This document shows positions 1 to 13,250 of a DNA stretch of 64,000 bases, piece by piece. Position 1 is the stretch's first letter. Every line of letters begins with the position of its first letter. The notes under the pieces were generated by a model that was not told the origin of the DNA, ran no database searches, and saw only the letters and a list, made by a program, of their open reading frames with translations. Source of the stretch: Litoditis marina (taxonomy: Eukaryota > Nematoda > Chromadorea > Rhabditida > Rhabditidae); contig OZ038436.1 in assembly GCA_964036275.1 (NCBI GenBank), positions 15,589,904-15,653,903 of the forward strand, in the 5' to 3' direction. A program made the translations under genes and the position numbers.

Positions 1-385
1 AATGGTTCTTAAACCTAGCCATATCTATGGTAGCAATTTGGACCTAAAAATCGAGAAAAAAGTGTGACCAAACCCAAAATGACAATTTTGTAGCGGATCG
101 ATAAATCGATATATCGATTTTTCGTTACCATTATCTTTGTTTCCTATCCGAGTTGTGTTCATGTTAGGAAGATCTAAGGTCACAGCCGTATGGCTGGCAA
201 GTTACAGCTACGTGAAATCTGAGTAGGGTCCATAAAAATGATCACCAAAAATCAATAAATCAATATCAGCATTTCGTTCGTTGCGGCTTGTGTTTAGGAC
301 ACTTGGCCGTGTACAGCATGTAAGTTACAGACAGATCGTAACAACTTTTTGGTTATACAGTTTGAGTTTGGTATAGTAGTGGTGA
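1..385 (-). mobile_element. Helitron-like unit, 5' part only (runs off window)
   Basis: This is the minus-strand 5' end of a unit whose remainder lies before base 1. It ends on the + strand with GTATAGTAGTGGTGA, one of several 5'-end variants. It holds ATCGAT-type motifs near 101 and 255. Confidence 0.6.
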
Positions 386-2009
386 CTAGTGGGTCGCGCG
401 GCTCCCGCCGCGCGCCCCGCTAGCTGGGGGTGCCCCCCAGACCCCCCTCGTTTGGTCATGATCAATGTGTTTATGTAATGTCATTCCATCGACGAATTTT
501 TGAAGAAAAATCTATGTTTTTCAAAATTGTAGTTTTTGTCATAACTAATCAATAAATCGATATTATCGATTTTGTCCAATTATAAACTTTGTTCATTATT
601 CACATGACGTTCAACTACCAAGGTTTTATGATCATAGCTCTAACGCTCTTCTTAGTACAGGTACCATGAATTTGGGTTTTTATCGTAAAATTAGTCCTAA
701 AATACGTTAACCGTGACAAAAACTTATGAAACTTGACATTCTTTGTTCATAGTCTGTATCATGTAGACTGACCAAGTTTGAGACAAATTGAAGCCTTTTA
801 AAATTTCATCTCATGATTTTGACGATTTCATAACTAATCGATAAATCGATATTATTGATTTTTACGAATATCAATTTTGTGATCTACAAAAGTTATGTAG
901 ATGCTGTAAGCCGATTAACTTCAAAGTTCTTATTTGGTCGGCTACAATTGTTGGAAGTTTTCATGTTTTCACTTTGACCGGTTCTAAAAAAGTCGTAAGA
1001 ACCTAACTCGGAAATCGCCTCGATGAAAACTTTTTATTTGTTCAGTAGTATCTCTCACTCGAATATGGTATTCATCGCGCAAGTTTGAAAATTTTTCAAC
1101 CGACATTCTCATTTTTGACACCTCCCATAACTAATCGATAAATCGATATTATCGATTTTTTTAAATTAAAAGTCATATTGATTTCTTGTATTATGTTCAC
1201 CAGTCAAGTTTCATGACAATTGGTTCAGTCATTGTTGAATGGTGAACAACGAACATTTCTGAGGATCACCTAAAAACCGTCATAAATAATCAATAAATCA
1301 ATAACTACAGTTTTTAAAAAAATGATTTTCTTAGAATTGTTAGTTGTACACATGGTAGAAGTTTCAGACAAATCGGAGCCAAAAATACCTCTGCTGAACC
1401 CCCTATAACCAAAATTTTGCTAAAGTCAACTTCGCCGTAAATCAATATATCGATTTTTTGTTGTTATCAACTTTGTTTCCCATCCGAGTTGTCTTCATGT
1501 TAGGAAGCACTAAGATCAGGGCCGCATGGCTGGCAAGTTACAGTTACGTGAAATCTGAGTAGGGGTCATGAAAAATTCCATAAAAAATCAATAGATCAAA
1601 AGCAAAACTATTTAGAGAAGGCTATTGCTAAGAAAGGTTGAAGGTATACGTGGATGAAGTTACAGACCGATCGGAGACAAAAAAAGCTCTTCATGCCATT
1701 TTGGGCTCATGTCATAACTAATCGATAAATCGATATATCGATTTTCTGTGATCATCATAATGGTTGGCCATCAAAGACAGGTACACACTGTAGCAAGATA
1801 AGCTGGACGACAAACGGCTCCGGAGTTATGAGCGTGGGAATTTTTTGAAATTTCACTATAAAAGGTTCTAAAAAAATTATAAGGCCCTAACTCAAAAATC
1901 GTACGGGGGCGCTCGCATTTATTTTCCATAAGGTATGCAGTGTTAAAGTTGGGGCTGAATCGGAACAACTTTTGCGTTATGATCTTCACTTGTTATATAG
2001 GTAGGGTGA
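386..2009 (-). mobile_element. Helitron-like unit E1
   Basis: A complete 1,624-bp unit. The GC block at 386-450 begins CTAGTGGGTC with a GCGCGGC/GCCGCGC stem and a TCCC loop. The opposite end is TATATAGGTAGGGTGA. Motif ATCAATAAATC or a variant recurs at roughly 540, 833, 1131, 1285, 1440, 1585 and 1713. A closely similar unit is at 8659-10269. Confidence 0.7.
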
Positions 2010-3209
2010 CTAGCCGGTCCCGCGGCTAACGCCGCGGGCCCCGCTAGCTGGGGGGGTGACCCCCCAGACCCCCCCTTTTTGGTCATGTTTAATTGAGTTT
2101 AAAGTACGTAATTTCATCATTTGAGCAGTTTTGAAATTTTCTCGTTGCGCCGTACATAGTACAGGTTGGCATCTTCAACTATGAATTTCTCCAAAACTAC
2201 TCAATGAACATCTACAATTCTTGAGGAAATAACTCAATCAAGTATACCGTTAAACTTGGAGAAGTTTCAGACAAATCGATCAACTCTGAAAATTTTCTGG
2301 TCAAATTTCACAAGTTCATAACTTTCGAAAAAATCGATAAAATCGATTTATTTTTGTATCATCATATTTAGCTTGATGAACACATACTGTAGGTCTAAAC
2401 GTTGCTGAATTTCGTTCAGCCGTTCACGTGTAATGCTAAGTTGATCTTTTGATCTTTGTCACTAATCTGGTCATAAAATTCGCAAAAAAAGGAAATCTCA
2501 AAAAGCGCCACGACAAAAGTCTTATTATTTTTAGTACTACAATCTGTTAAAATATGACAGCCGTTGCATGAGTTTGAAAATTTCCGTAGCGATTTTGGTC
2601 ATTTTACGACTTCCCATAACTAATCAATAAATCGATATTATCGATTTTGGTCAATTGACACCCCTATTGATTTCGAATGTATTGTACGTTGATGAAGTTT
2701 CATGAAGATCGAAGCAGGGGTTGACGTGTTACGTATAGTGAAAAACTGCTAGACTCAAATTCGAACACTCATAAAAAATCAATAAATCGATATCATGAAA
2801 ATTCCTTCAAAAGGCCCTCTTAGATTTTGAAGTAGTATCTGTAAAAAGAATTTCAGAGAAATCGGAGTCAAAAAATTGCTCTGAACCCCCTAGTCGGGCA
2901 CTTTTTTGCTAAAGTCAACTTTGCGGTAGATCAGGTTATCGATTTTTTGTTGTTATCATCTTTGTTTCCCATCCGAGTTGTGTTGATGTTGAGAAGCATT
3001 AGGGTCACGGCCGCATGGCTGACAAGTTACAGCTATGTGAAATCTGAGTAGGGGTCATATTTTAGATCACTAAAAATCAATAAATCAATTTGAATAAAAA
3101 GGGCGCGAGCCGAATTGCTTAGAAATGTCTAGCGTATGCATGCTAGTAGTTGTGAGCAGATTGAAGCAGTTTGAATATTTACAGTTATACTTTATTATGA
3201 TATAGGTGA
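2010..3209 (-). mobile_element. Helitron-like unit E2
   Basis: A 1,200-bp unit. Its 3' block (2010-2080) is the CTAGCCGGTC variant with a CCGCGGC/GCCGCGG stem and loop TAAC. The inner hairpin is longer (GGGGGGTGACCCCCC). The right end is TTATGATATAGGTGA. Confidence 0.7.
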
Positions 3210-4679
3210 CTAGCCGGTCCCGCGGCTGACGCCGCGGGCCCCGCTAGCTGGGGGGGTGACCCCCCAGACCCCCCCTTTTTAGTCATGTTGAAAATTGTTA
3301 TGGTCGTAACATTTCTACAGTTACTTAAATGTTTTTAAAGTATGCATATGTTAAGATTTTTCAGTTTTGCAAACTTCCATAACTAATCAATAAGTCGATA
3401 TTATCGATTTTTGGTAATTAAAAGTCCTATTCAATTATCTGATATGATCTAATGTTGAAATTTGATCTAAATCCATCGAGCGGTTTAGTCAGTACATCAA
3501 CCACGAAAATGAGTTTTTTACATGGAAAAATCAATAAAATGCTTAAACTTGAATGAAAACATTATTCCTTCAGGCATGTGACGAAATAGTTGTTACTGCA
3601 TACAATATGGTAATTTGGGACAAATTGATGTAGTTTGAATTTTCACTTTTCCGTTTTGGCACCTCTCTAACTAATCGATAATGCAGTTTATTCATTTTTT
3701 GTTAACATCACATTGAAGAAGGTATGAAGTTGTGTTACTTACACCACTTGTACAAAACCATGTACACGTATACAGTCACAGTAGCTCGAGAAAAAAATTA
3801 ACATTTTCATGAAACAATCGATAACTTGCGATAAAATTGATATCTCGAAAATCGCCTCGATGGAAACTCTTATTTTGTTTAGTAGTATTGCACATTCAAA
3901 TATGGTGGCAATCGAACAAGTTTGAAAATTTCAGAACCGACTTTTTCATTTTTGACCTCATTCATAACTAATCGATAAATCGATATTATCGATTTTGGTC
4001 AATTGAAGGTCATGTTCATTTTTTGTGTTATGTTCACCGGTCAAGTTTCACGACAATTGGTCCAGCCACTATTGAATGGTGAACGATGAACATTTCTGAG
4101 GGTCACCTAAAAACCGTCATAAAAAATCAATAAATCAATATCAGAATTTTTTATAAAAAGTGCCTCTTTAGAATCATTAGTGGTGTACGTGGTAGAAGTT
4201 TCAAAAGAATCGGAGCCAAAAATACCTCCACTGAACCCCCTATCTCCGAAATTTTGCTAAAGTCAACTTTGCGGTAGATCAATATATTGATTTTTTTCTT
4301 GGACCATCTTAGTCTGTCGCTCATGTGTGTCACGTATACTAAAGTACGTGAGCTGACACTGCCTGGTTGGCGCACACCAGCATGAGCTTGAGATTTATTT
4401 TTCGTAAAAAATGCCATAAAAAGCTTTAAACGCAAAAGAAAAAAAATGATACCTCTCAAAAACCTTAAAGTAGTCTCTAGTTTATGCTGACGGAGTTTGG
4501 GGTCTGAAATCGCAAAATTTCACTTTTCTATTTTAGATCATTAAAAATCAATAAATCAATATGACGAAAAACGGCAGAGCGAAATCGAATTAAATTGGAT
4601 TTCCTATCTTCACTATGAGTTATGGACAAATTAAATAGGTTTGAAGTTTTACAGTTCTTCTTTATTATGATATGGGTGA
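3210..4679 (-). mobile_element. Helitron-like unit E3
   Basis: A 1,470-bp unit with the CTAGCCGGTC-type 3' block (3210-3283). It is related to the unit at 10270-11616, but internal modules are partly rearranged. The right end is TATGATATGGGTGA. Confidence 0.7.
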
Positions 4680-5435
4680 CTAGTGGGTCCCGCGGCTGAC
4701 GCCGCGGGCCCCGCTAGCTGGGGGTGCCCCCCAGACCCCCGCGTCTTAGTCATGTTTGAAATCGTAAAAAAAGTTAAGGCATCAAAGATCATGTTGACAG
4801 TTCTCGTCATGGGACTCATCATGTGACTTGTCATGTGACTTGTGACGTCATCGATTTTGGAGACAAAATTCAACAATGTATATCTCGCGAACGGCTGAAC
4901 ATTTTCTCGAATTTTCTTCACGGTTGAGCCCGACTTTTCAATTACGTTTCACAGTTTAATAACTGTACTCGTTCAACAGTTTTGAAAATTGAGAAAACTC
5001 AAAAAATCAATATTTCTCGAAGGGAAGGCCGGTTGCCCCCCAATTTTATTTGATATAATTGAGTCTTATGAACAACGAAACACATGCTGAGAGTAAGAAA
5101 AATAGTTACCGTGCCGATTTTGAGAACTGAATTTTGTCGATTTTCTAATCAATAAATCGATTTATTGATTTTTTAAGGTGACTGTCATGACCTACTATCC
5201 AAGTCAATTAGTTGGTACTAATTGGATGAAAATCCGTCGAGCCGTTGATGCACAGTAGCAAAAAATAGATTTTTGAGAATTTTATAAAATAAGGTCTAAA
5301 AAAATTATAAGGCCCTAACTCAGAAAACGTACGGGTCATTTGTCTTAGATCATTGTCTGTTATGCATGGTTAAAATTACAGACTGATCGTAAGAACTTTA
5401 GTGCCCCCCTATCATGTGTGCTATAGGTGTGGTGA
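4680..5435 (-). mobile_element. short Helitron-like unit E4
   Basis: At 756 bp this is one of the shortest complete units. After the GC block (4680-4745) it has repeated GTCATGTGACTT motifs and a palindromic TGACGTCA at 4843-4850, a module shared with units E5, E10, E11, E15 and E19. The right end is CTATAGGTGTGGTGA. Confidence 0.7.
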
Positions 5436-6478
5436 CTAGTGGGTCCCGCGGCTGACGCCGCGGGCCCCGCTAGCTGGGGGTGCCCCCCAGACCCCCACGT
5501 CTTTGTCATGTTTGAAATCGTGAAAAAAGTTAAGGCATCAAAGATCATGTTGACAGTTTTTGTCATGTGACTCATCATGTGACTTGTCATGTGACTTGTG
5601 ACGTCATCGATTTTGGAGACGAAAATCAACAATGTATATCTTGCGAACGACTGAATGTTTTTCTGATATTTTTTCACGATTGTACACTACTCGTCAATGA
5701 CTCCTTCCACCGAAATAATTGTACCTATTCAACCAGTTTGAAAATTTCGCTAACTTGAAAAATTGATATTTCTCGAAAATAAAGCATTTTCCTCGAAATT
5801 TTTTTTACGATAATTAATTTTCATGACAAACTAAACACATTCTGAGATGAAGAAAAAAATCTGTCGAGCCGTTTTCAAGAAAAAAAATTTTTCCGTAACT
5901 AATCAATAAATCGATATTATCGATTTTCGTCAATTGAAAGTCATGTTTATTTTTCATTTTATGTTTATCACCATAGTTTTATAGGAATTGGTCCGGTCGT
6001 TCTCGAATGGCGTTCATCGAAAAAACATGCATTTTTCATAAAAACCTCAATAAAAAATCAATAGATCGATATCGACAAGGGGCATGGGGACGTAGTTGGT
6101 TGAGGTGCTTGGCCACATTCACTGTACAAGTTTTGGACAAATCGAAGACCATGAAGCGTCAACATGACCAAAAATGACGATTCCGTAGCGGATCGATAAA
6201 TCGATATATTGATTTTTTAAGGTTATCATAATAAAGGGCCTCAAGAGTTAGAAGGTTGTTATCAGTTAGGTAGCATTCCATCGAGCCGTTGGCTCACAAT
6301 AACAGAAAGAAATTTTCAAGAATTTCATAAAATAAGGTCTAAAAAAATTATAAGGCCTTAACTCGAAAAACGGGCGGGTCATTTGTCTTAGATCATTGTC
6401 TGTTATGCATGGTTAAAATTACAGACTGATCGTAAGAACTTTAGTGCCCCCTTATCATGTGTGTTATAGGTGTGGTGA
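5436..6478 (-). mobile_element. Helitron-like unit E5 with free 5' end
   Basis: A 1,043-bp unit. The GC block is at 5436-5500 and TGACGTCA at 5599-5606. The minus-strand 5' end (TCACC at 6478-6474) is not joined to another CTAG. It abuts TGTAAAG, so the base just 5' is A, as expected for Helitron insertion between A and T. The recipient is another array unit. Unit 32560-33599 is its closest relative. Confidence 0.65.
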
Positions 6479-6561
6479 TGTAAAGTATACAGTGTTAAAG
6501 TTAGGAGATAATCAGAACAACTTTTTGGTTACCTTTAGCATCTGTATTATAGGTAGGGTGA
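6479..6561 (-). mobile_element. 83-bp 5'-end fragment of a unit
   Basis: Matches only the terminal part of other units (tatacagtgttaaagtt ... aggtagggtga). It was cut on its left by unit E5. Its minus-strand 5' end is followed on the + strand by t, so the flanking base is again A. Confidence 0.55.
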
Positions 6562-7031
6562 TTAGGGAGGTCGAATTTCAAAAAAAATATACAGCCTTTC
6601 TGTTGGTTCCATTGGTGTTCTACGGTCCTAAGTGATACAGGAAAAATAGAACGGGTCAATATAATTGAGTCATCTCATCAGAATCGAGCAAAAATGTAGG
6701 GAATTTGGTCAATTTTCAAACAGCTGTAACTTTGTTCTCGTTGAAGCTACAAACTTCTAGTTATGAAATTCGGATTCCCCGTGATCTTGTGCGTAGCGTG
6801 GTGTCCTCAGAATCAAAGTAGACAGATGTAGCGCTAATTTACACAAGTTAGAAGAAGGGCGCAAATCAGCTGACTTTCGAACTGTACATTGTTTTTAACC
6901 CAACTTGATGTGGGTTACGTCCAGGCCTACTGCCTTATTACATTACTTCCAAAAAGATAGCTGGTAGCGAGGTCTGAAGACAATAACTCAACAAAAGTGT
7001 GTCACGCTTTAGAGTTTACTATAGTTATGTA
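6562..7031. other. non-array island inside the repeat array
   Basis: These 470 bp lack the ATCGAT-type motif and the GC block and look like ordinary host DNA left between insertions. I see no convincing gene. The right border (7031/7032) is the one place where a GC-block CTAG is followed on the minus strand by T from non-array sequence. Confidence 0.5.
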
Positions 7032-8658
7032 CTAGTGGGTCGCGCGGCTGACGCCGCGCGCCCCGCTAGCTGGGGGTGCCCCCCAGACCCCCCTCGTTTG
7101 GTTAAGATGAATATATGTAATTAATGTCATTCCATCGACGAATTTTTGAAGGAAAAGGTCAGTTTTCACAAATTGTAATTTTTATCATAACTAATCAATA
7201 AATCGATAATATCGATTTTGTCCAATTATAAACTTTTTTATTATGCACATGACGTTCAACTACCAAGGTTTCATTATCATAGCTCTAACGCTCTTCTTAG
7301 TACAATTACCATGAATTTGGGTTTTTATCATAAAATTGATCATAAAATACGTTAACCGTTAAGAAAACCTATGAAACTCGGCAGTCTTGGTTCACAGTCT
7401 GTAACATATCAACTGACCAAGATTGAGACCAATTGAAGCATTTTGAAATTCCATTTTGTCATTTTGACGATTTCATAACTAATCGATAAATCGATATTAT
7501 CGATTTTTACAAATATAAATTTCGTTAGCTACAAAAATTATGTAGATGCTGTTAGCCGGAAACCTTCAAAGTTCTTATTTGGTCGGCTACAATTGTAGCA
7601 AATTTTCGTGTTTTCACTTTGACAGGGTCTAAAAAAGTCGTTAGAGCCTAAATCGAAAATCGCCTCGATGAAAACTTTTGATTCGTTAAGTAGTACCTCT
7701 GACTCAAATATGGTATCCATCGCGCAAGTTTGAAAATTTCTCAACCGACATTTTCATTTTTGACACCTCCCATAACTAATCGATAAATCGATATTATCGA
7801 TTTTTCTCAATTGAAACTCATATTGATTTCTTGTATTATGTTCATCAGTTCAGTTTCATGACAATTGGTTCAGTCATTGTTGAATGGTGAACAGCGAAAG
7901 TTTGTGAGGTTCACCTAACACCCATCATAAAAAATCAATAAATCAATATCAGAGTTTTTTAGAAAATTGGTACCCTTAGATTTTGAAGTAATATACGTGG
8001 TGAAAGTTTTGAGCCGATCAGGTCAAATTTTTTCCCGGAGACAGGGGGTTCATATCGATTTCGGCTAAAGTCAACTTCGTCGTAGATCATTATATCGATT
8101 TTTTGTTGTCATAAACTTCGTAACCCATCCGAGTTGTATTGATGTTAGGCAGTACTAAAGTCACGGCCGCATGGCTGGTAAGTTACAGCTACATGAAATT
8201 TAAGTAGGCATCATAGAAGCAGTCATAAAAAATCAATAAATCAATATCAGAGTTTTTTAGAAAATTGGTACCCTTAGATTTCGAAGTAGTATACGTGGTA
8301 AGAGTTTTGAGCCGATCAGGTCAAATTTTTTCTCGGAGACAGGGGGTTCATATCGATTTCGGCTAAAGTCAACTTCGCCGTAGATCAATATATCGATTTT
8401 TTGTTGTCATCAACTTTGTTTTCTATCCGAGTTGTATGCACAGTAGAAAGCACTAAGGTCACGGCCGCATGGCTGGTAAGTTACAGCTACATGAAATTTA
8501 AGTAGGCATCATAGAAGCAGTCATAAAAAATCAATAAATCAATATCAGCGTACGGGGGCGCTCGCATTTATTTGCTGTAAGGTATGTCATGTAGAAGTTA
8601 TGGACTGATCTATGCAACTTTTTTGTCACATTCTTATCTTGTATTATAGGTAGGGTGA
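7032..8658 (-). mobile_element. Helitron-like unit E6 with free 3' end
   Basis: A 1,627-bp unit. Its CTAG (7032-7035) is flanked by non-array sequence, giving CTAG|T on the minus strand. It contains an internal tandem duplication of about 293 bp (near 7930-8222 and 8223-8545, both starting AAAAATCAATAAATCAATA), which equals two of the ~150-bp internal modules. Confidence 0.7.
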
Positions 8659-10269
8659 CTAGTGGGTCGCGCGGCTCCCGCCGCGCGCCCCGCTAGCTGG
8701 GGGTGCCCCCCAGACCCCCCTCGTTTGGTCATGATCAATGTGTTTATGACCATCGACGAATTTTTGAAGAAAAATGTATGTTTTTCAAAATTGTAGTTTT
8801 TGTCATAACTAATCAATAAATCGATATTATCGATTTTGTCCAATTATAAACTTTGTTCATTATTTGCATGACGTTCAACTACCAAGGTTTTATGATCATA
8901 GCTCTAACGCTCTTCTTAGTACAGGTACCATGAATTTGGGTTTTCATCGTAAAATTAGTCCTAAAATACGTTAACCGTGACAAAAACTTATGAAACTTGA
9001 CATCCTCTGTTCATAGTCTGTATCATGTAGACTGACCAAGTTTGAGACGAATTGAAGCCTTTTGAAATTTCATCTCATGATTTTGACGATTTCATAACTA
9101 ATCGATAAATCGATATTATCGATTTTTATGGATATGGATTTTGTGATCTACAAAAGTTATGTAGATGCTGTAAGCCGATTAACTCCAAAGTTCTTATTTG
9201 GTCGGCTACAATTGTTGGAAGTTTTCGTGTTTTAATTTTGACAGGGTCTAAAAAAGTCATTAGGGCTTAAATCGAAAATCGCCTCGTTGGAACTTATTTA
9301 TTTGTTTAGTAGTATCTTTCACTCAAATATAGTAACGATCGCGCTGGCTTGAAAATTTTTCAACCGGCTTTTCAATTTTTACAACCTCTCATAACTAATC
9401 AATAAATCGCTATTATCGATTTTTTACAATTGAAACTCATATTTATTTTTTGTGTTCTGCACAACCTATAAGTTTTATCACAATTGGTTCAGTCATTCAT
9501 GAATGACGAAAAACGGAATTTTTCTGGGGTGAAATAACGACTCTCATAAAAAATCAATAACTCAATATCAAAACATTTTAAAAAAACGTTTTTTTTAGAA
9601 TTGTTAGTTGTACACCTGGTAGCAGTTTCAGACAAATCGGAGTCAAAAATACCTCTGCTGAACCCCCTATAACCGAAATTTCGCTAAAGTCAACTTCGCG
9701 GTAGATCAATATATCGATTTTTTGTTATCATCAACTTTGTTTGCCATCCGAGTTGTGTTGATGTTCGGAAGTACGGAGATCATGGGCGCATGGCTGGCAA
9801 GTTACAGCCACATGAAATGTTAGTAAAATCATAAAAACTTCCATAAAAAATCAATAGATCAAAAGCGAAACTTTTTAGAGCAGCTCATCACTAAGAAGGG
9901 TTGAAGGTATACGTGGGTGAAGTTACAGACCGATCGGAGACAAAAAAAGTCCTCAAGCTATTTTGGGCCCATGTCATAACTAATCGATAAATCGATATAT
10001 CGATTTTTCATGACCATCATTATTGTCGGCCATCGAGGACAGGTGGACACTGTAGAAGGATAAGCTGGACGACGAATGGCTCCAGAGTTATGAGCGTGGG
10101 AATTTCTTGAAATTTCACTTAAAAAAGGTCTAAAAAAATTATAAGGCCTTAACTCAAAAAACGTACGGGTCAAATCTATTAACTTTGTCTCTAGTTTATG
10201 TTATTAGAATTAGAAAGGAATCGAAACAACTTTTCGTCATTATTAGCATGTTATATATAGGTAGGGTGA
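8659..10269 (-). mobile_element. Helitron-like unit E7
   Basis: A 1,611-bp unit, the closest relative of 386-2009 in both its GC block (GCGCGGC stem, TCCC loop) and its body. It ends TATATATAGGTAGGGTGA. Confidence 0.7.
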
Positions 10270-11616
10270 CTAGCCGGTCCCGCGGCTGACGCCGCGGGCC
10301 CCGCTAGCTGGGGGGTGACCCCCCAGACCCCCCCTTTTTAGTCATGTTGAAATTTGTTATGGTCGTAACATTTCTACAGTTACTTAAACGTTTTTAAAGT
10401 ATGTATATGTGGAAATTTTTCAGTTTTACAAGTTTCCATAACTAATCAATAAATCGATAATATCGATTTTCGTTAATTCAAAGTTCTATTTATTTATTTA
10501 GTATGATGCAATGCATAAGTTTCATCCCAATCCATTCAGCCGTTTTGTCAGGATATTGACCTCGAAAATGAGTTTTTTACATAAATCAATCAATAAAATG
10601 CTTTAAACGTGATAAGAACCTAAGTCCTTTTGTCAGGTAACGGTATGGCGTATATACAACATTATGTGATCATTTGGGACAACTTGGTGTAGTTTGAATT
10701 TTCACTTTTCCATTTAGGTAACTTTCTAACTAATCGATAATGAAAGATATTGATTTTTTTGTTACATCATAATGAAGATATTACTAAGTTATGTTGTTGA
10801 CACAACTTGCATCAAGCTACGTCTACGTATAAGGTTACTGTAGTTCAGAGAACAAATGAAGATTTTCATAAAACAATCGATAACTTACGTTAAAATCGAT
10901 ATCTCAAAAATCGTAACGATGAAAACTCTTATTTTGTTTAGTTGTATTGCACATCCAAATATGGTAGCTATTGAACAAGTTTGAAAATTTCAGAACCGAC
11001 TTTGTCATTTTTGACTCCATTCATAACTAATCAATAAATCGATATTATCGATTTTTGTCAATTGAAGGTCATATTTATTTCTTGTGTTATGTTCACCAGT
11101 TGAGTTTCACGACAATTGGTCCAGTCACTAATGAATGGTGAACGATGAAAATTTCTGGGGGTCACCTAAAAACCGTCATAAAAAATCGATAAATCAATAT
11201 CAGATATTTTCCATAAAATTCCATCCGTAAGTTTGTTAGTTATACAAATGGTTGAAATTTCAGACAAATCGGACGCAAAAATACCTCTGCTGAACCCCCT
11301 CAAACCGAAATTTTGCTAAAGTCAACTTTGCGGTAGATCAAGTTATCGATTTTTTGTTGTTATCATCTTTGTTTCCCATCCGAGTTGTGTTGATGTTGAG
11401 AAGCATTAGGGTCACGGCCGCATGGCTGACAAGTTACAGCTATGTGAAATCTGAGTAGGGGTCATACTTTAGATCACTAAAAATCAATAAATCAATTTGA
11501 ATAAAAAGGGCGCGAGCCGAATTGCTTAGAAATGTTTAACGTATGCATGCTAGTAGTTGTGAGCAGATTGAAGCAGTTTGAATATTTACAGTTATACTTT
11601 ATTATGATATAGGTGA
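10270..11616 (-). mobile_element. Helitron-like unit E8
   Basis: A 1,347-bp unit with the CTAGCCGGTC-type GC block and loop TGAC. The right third, including GGGCGCGAGCCGAATTGC, nearly repeats that of unit E2 (near 3100-3209). Confidence 0.7.
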
Positions 11617-13250
11617 CTAGTGGGTCCCGCGGCTGACGCCGCGGGCCCCGCTAGCTGGGGGTGCCCCCCAGACCCCCGCGGCTTTGTCATATCTGAAATT
11701 GTTATGGTCGTAACATTTCTACTTTTACTTTAACGTTTTAAAGTATGCATATGTTGAGATATTTCAGTTTTACAAATTTCTGTAACTAATCAATAAATCA
11801 ATATTATCGATTTTTGTTAATTAAAAGTCCTATTAATTTATCAAATATGATCTACTGCTGAAGCTTGATCCAAATCCATCGAGCCGTTTTGTCAGTACAT
11901 CATCCTCGAAAATAGGTTTTTTTACATAAAATAATCAATAAAATGCTTGAACTTGAATCAAAACATTATTCCTTCAGGCATGTAACGGTGTAGTTGTTAT
12001 CATGTAAAATATAAAAATTTGGGAGCAATTGGTGCAGTTTGAATTTTCACTTTTCCGTTTGGGCACCTCTCTAACTAATCGATAATGCAATTTATTGATT
12101 TTTTGTTTACATAATATAGGAGACAATATTGAGTTGTGCTACTTACACAACTCCTACAGCACTACGTCAACGTATGCGCTCACAGTAGTGCAGAGAAAAA
12201 ACGGAGATTTTCATAAAACAATCGATAAAATGCGTAAAAATCAATATATCAAAAATCGCCACGGTGAAAACTTTTATTTTGTTTAGTAGTATATTTCAGG
12301 TAAATATGATAGCCACCGCGTCAGTTTGAAAATTTCACAACCGACTTTTGCGTTTTTGACACTTCTCATAACTAATCAATAAATCGATATTATCGATTTT
12401 TCACAATTGAAACTCATATTTATTTCTTGTGTTGTGCACCCTCTATAAGTTTCATCTGAATTGGTTCAGTCATTCATGCGTGACGAAACACGGTTTTTTT
12501 CAGGGGTGACATAAAAACCGTCATAAAAAATCAATAGATCAAAATATCGGAAAACAAAAAAAAGGTTTTCATTAAAATCAGGTAAGGTACACGTGGTAGC
12601 AGTTTGAGAGCAATCGGAAACAAAAATACCTCTGCTGAACCCCCTGTCTCCGGATTTTCGCTAAAGTCAACTTCGCCGTAGATCAATATATCGATTTTCT
12701 GTTATTATCATCTTTGTTTCCCATCTGAGTTGTATTCATGTTAAAAAGCACGAAGGTCACGGCCGCATGGCTGGCAAGATACAGATACGTGAAATCTGAG
12801 TAGGAGTCATAAAAATGATCATAAAAAATCGATGAATCAATATTTTTCTTAGTTATTGGAGCACAATGGTTTATTCACCTACACACATCTTTGGTAGAAA
12901 TTTGGAGTTGAAAATCGAAAAAAAATGCGTTACATGTACCCAAAATGACGATTTTGTAGCGGATCGATAAATCGATATATTGATTTTCTGTTAGCACTAA
13001 ACTTGACTGTCGCCAAATTCATTCGAGCATACTTAGTTACAAGCTGTCAAGTCTCTTCATCGGCTCGTGGCAGCATGAGCTTCAGATTGCAAGTCGTCTA
13101 AAACATGCTGTAAAAAATCGATAAATCAATTTCAGAAAACTTTAGCGACGAATTTTAATCTATGGAGTTAGCTACATACGCTGTAGTAGTTAGGAGCTGA
13201 AATGTTGAGAAAAATGGTGTACGAGTTTGAGTTAGGTATAGTAGTGGTGA
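11617..13250 (-). mobile_element. Helitron-like unit E9
   Basis: A 1,634-bp unit. The GC block is at 11617-11685 with a CCGCGGC/GCCGCGG stem. The body is related to the 1,820-bp repeats (GCGCTCACAGTAGTGCAGAG near 12176). The right end is GTATAGTAGTGGTGA. Confidence 0.7.

Noticed and set aside
4649..5677. Recurrent minus-strand frames containing GSGGHPQLAG and SAARPTSHP across the array
   Set aside because: They are the same GC-rich terminal block read in one frame, joined to unrelated AT-rich sequence. Frames break at different points in each copy and none has a consistent start.
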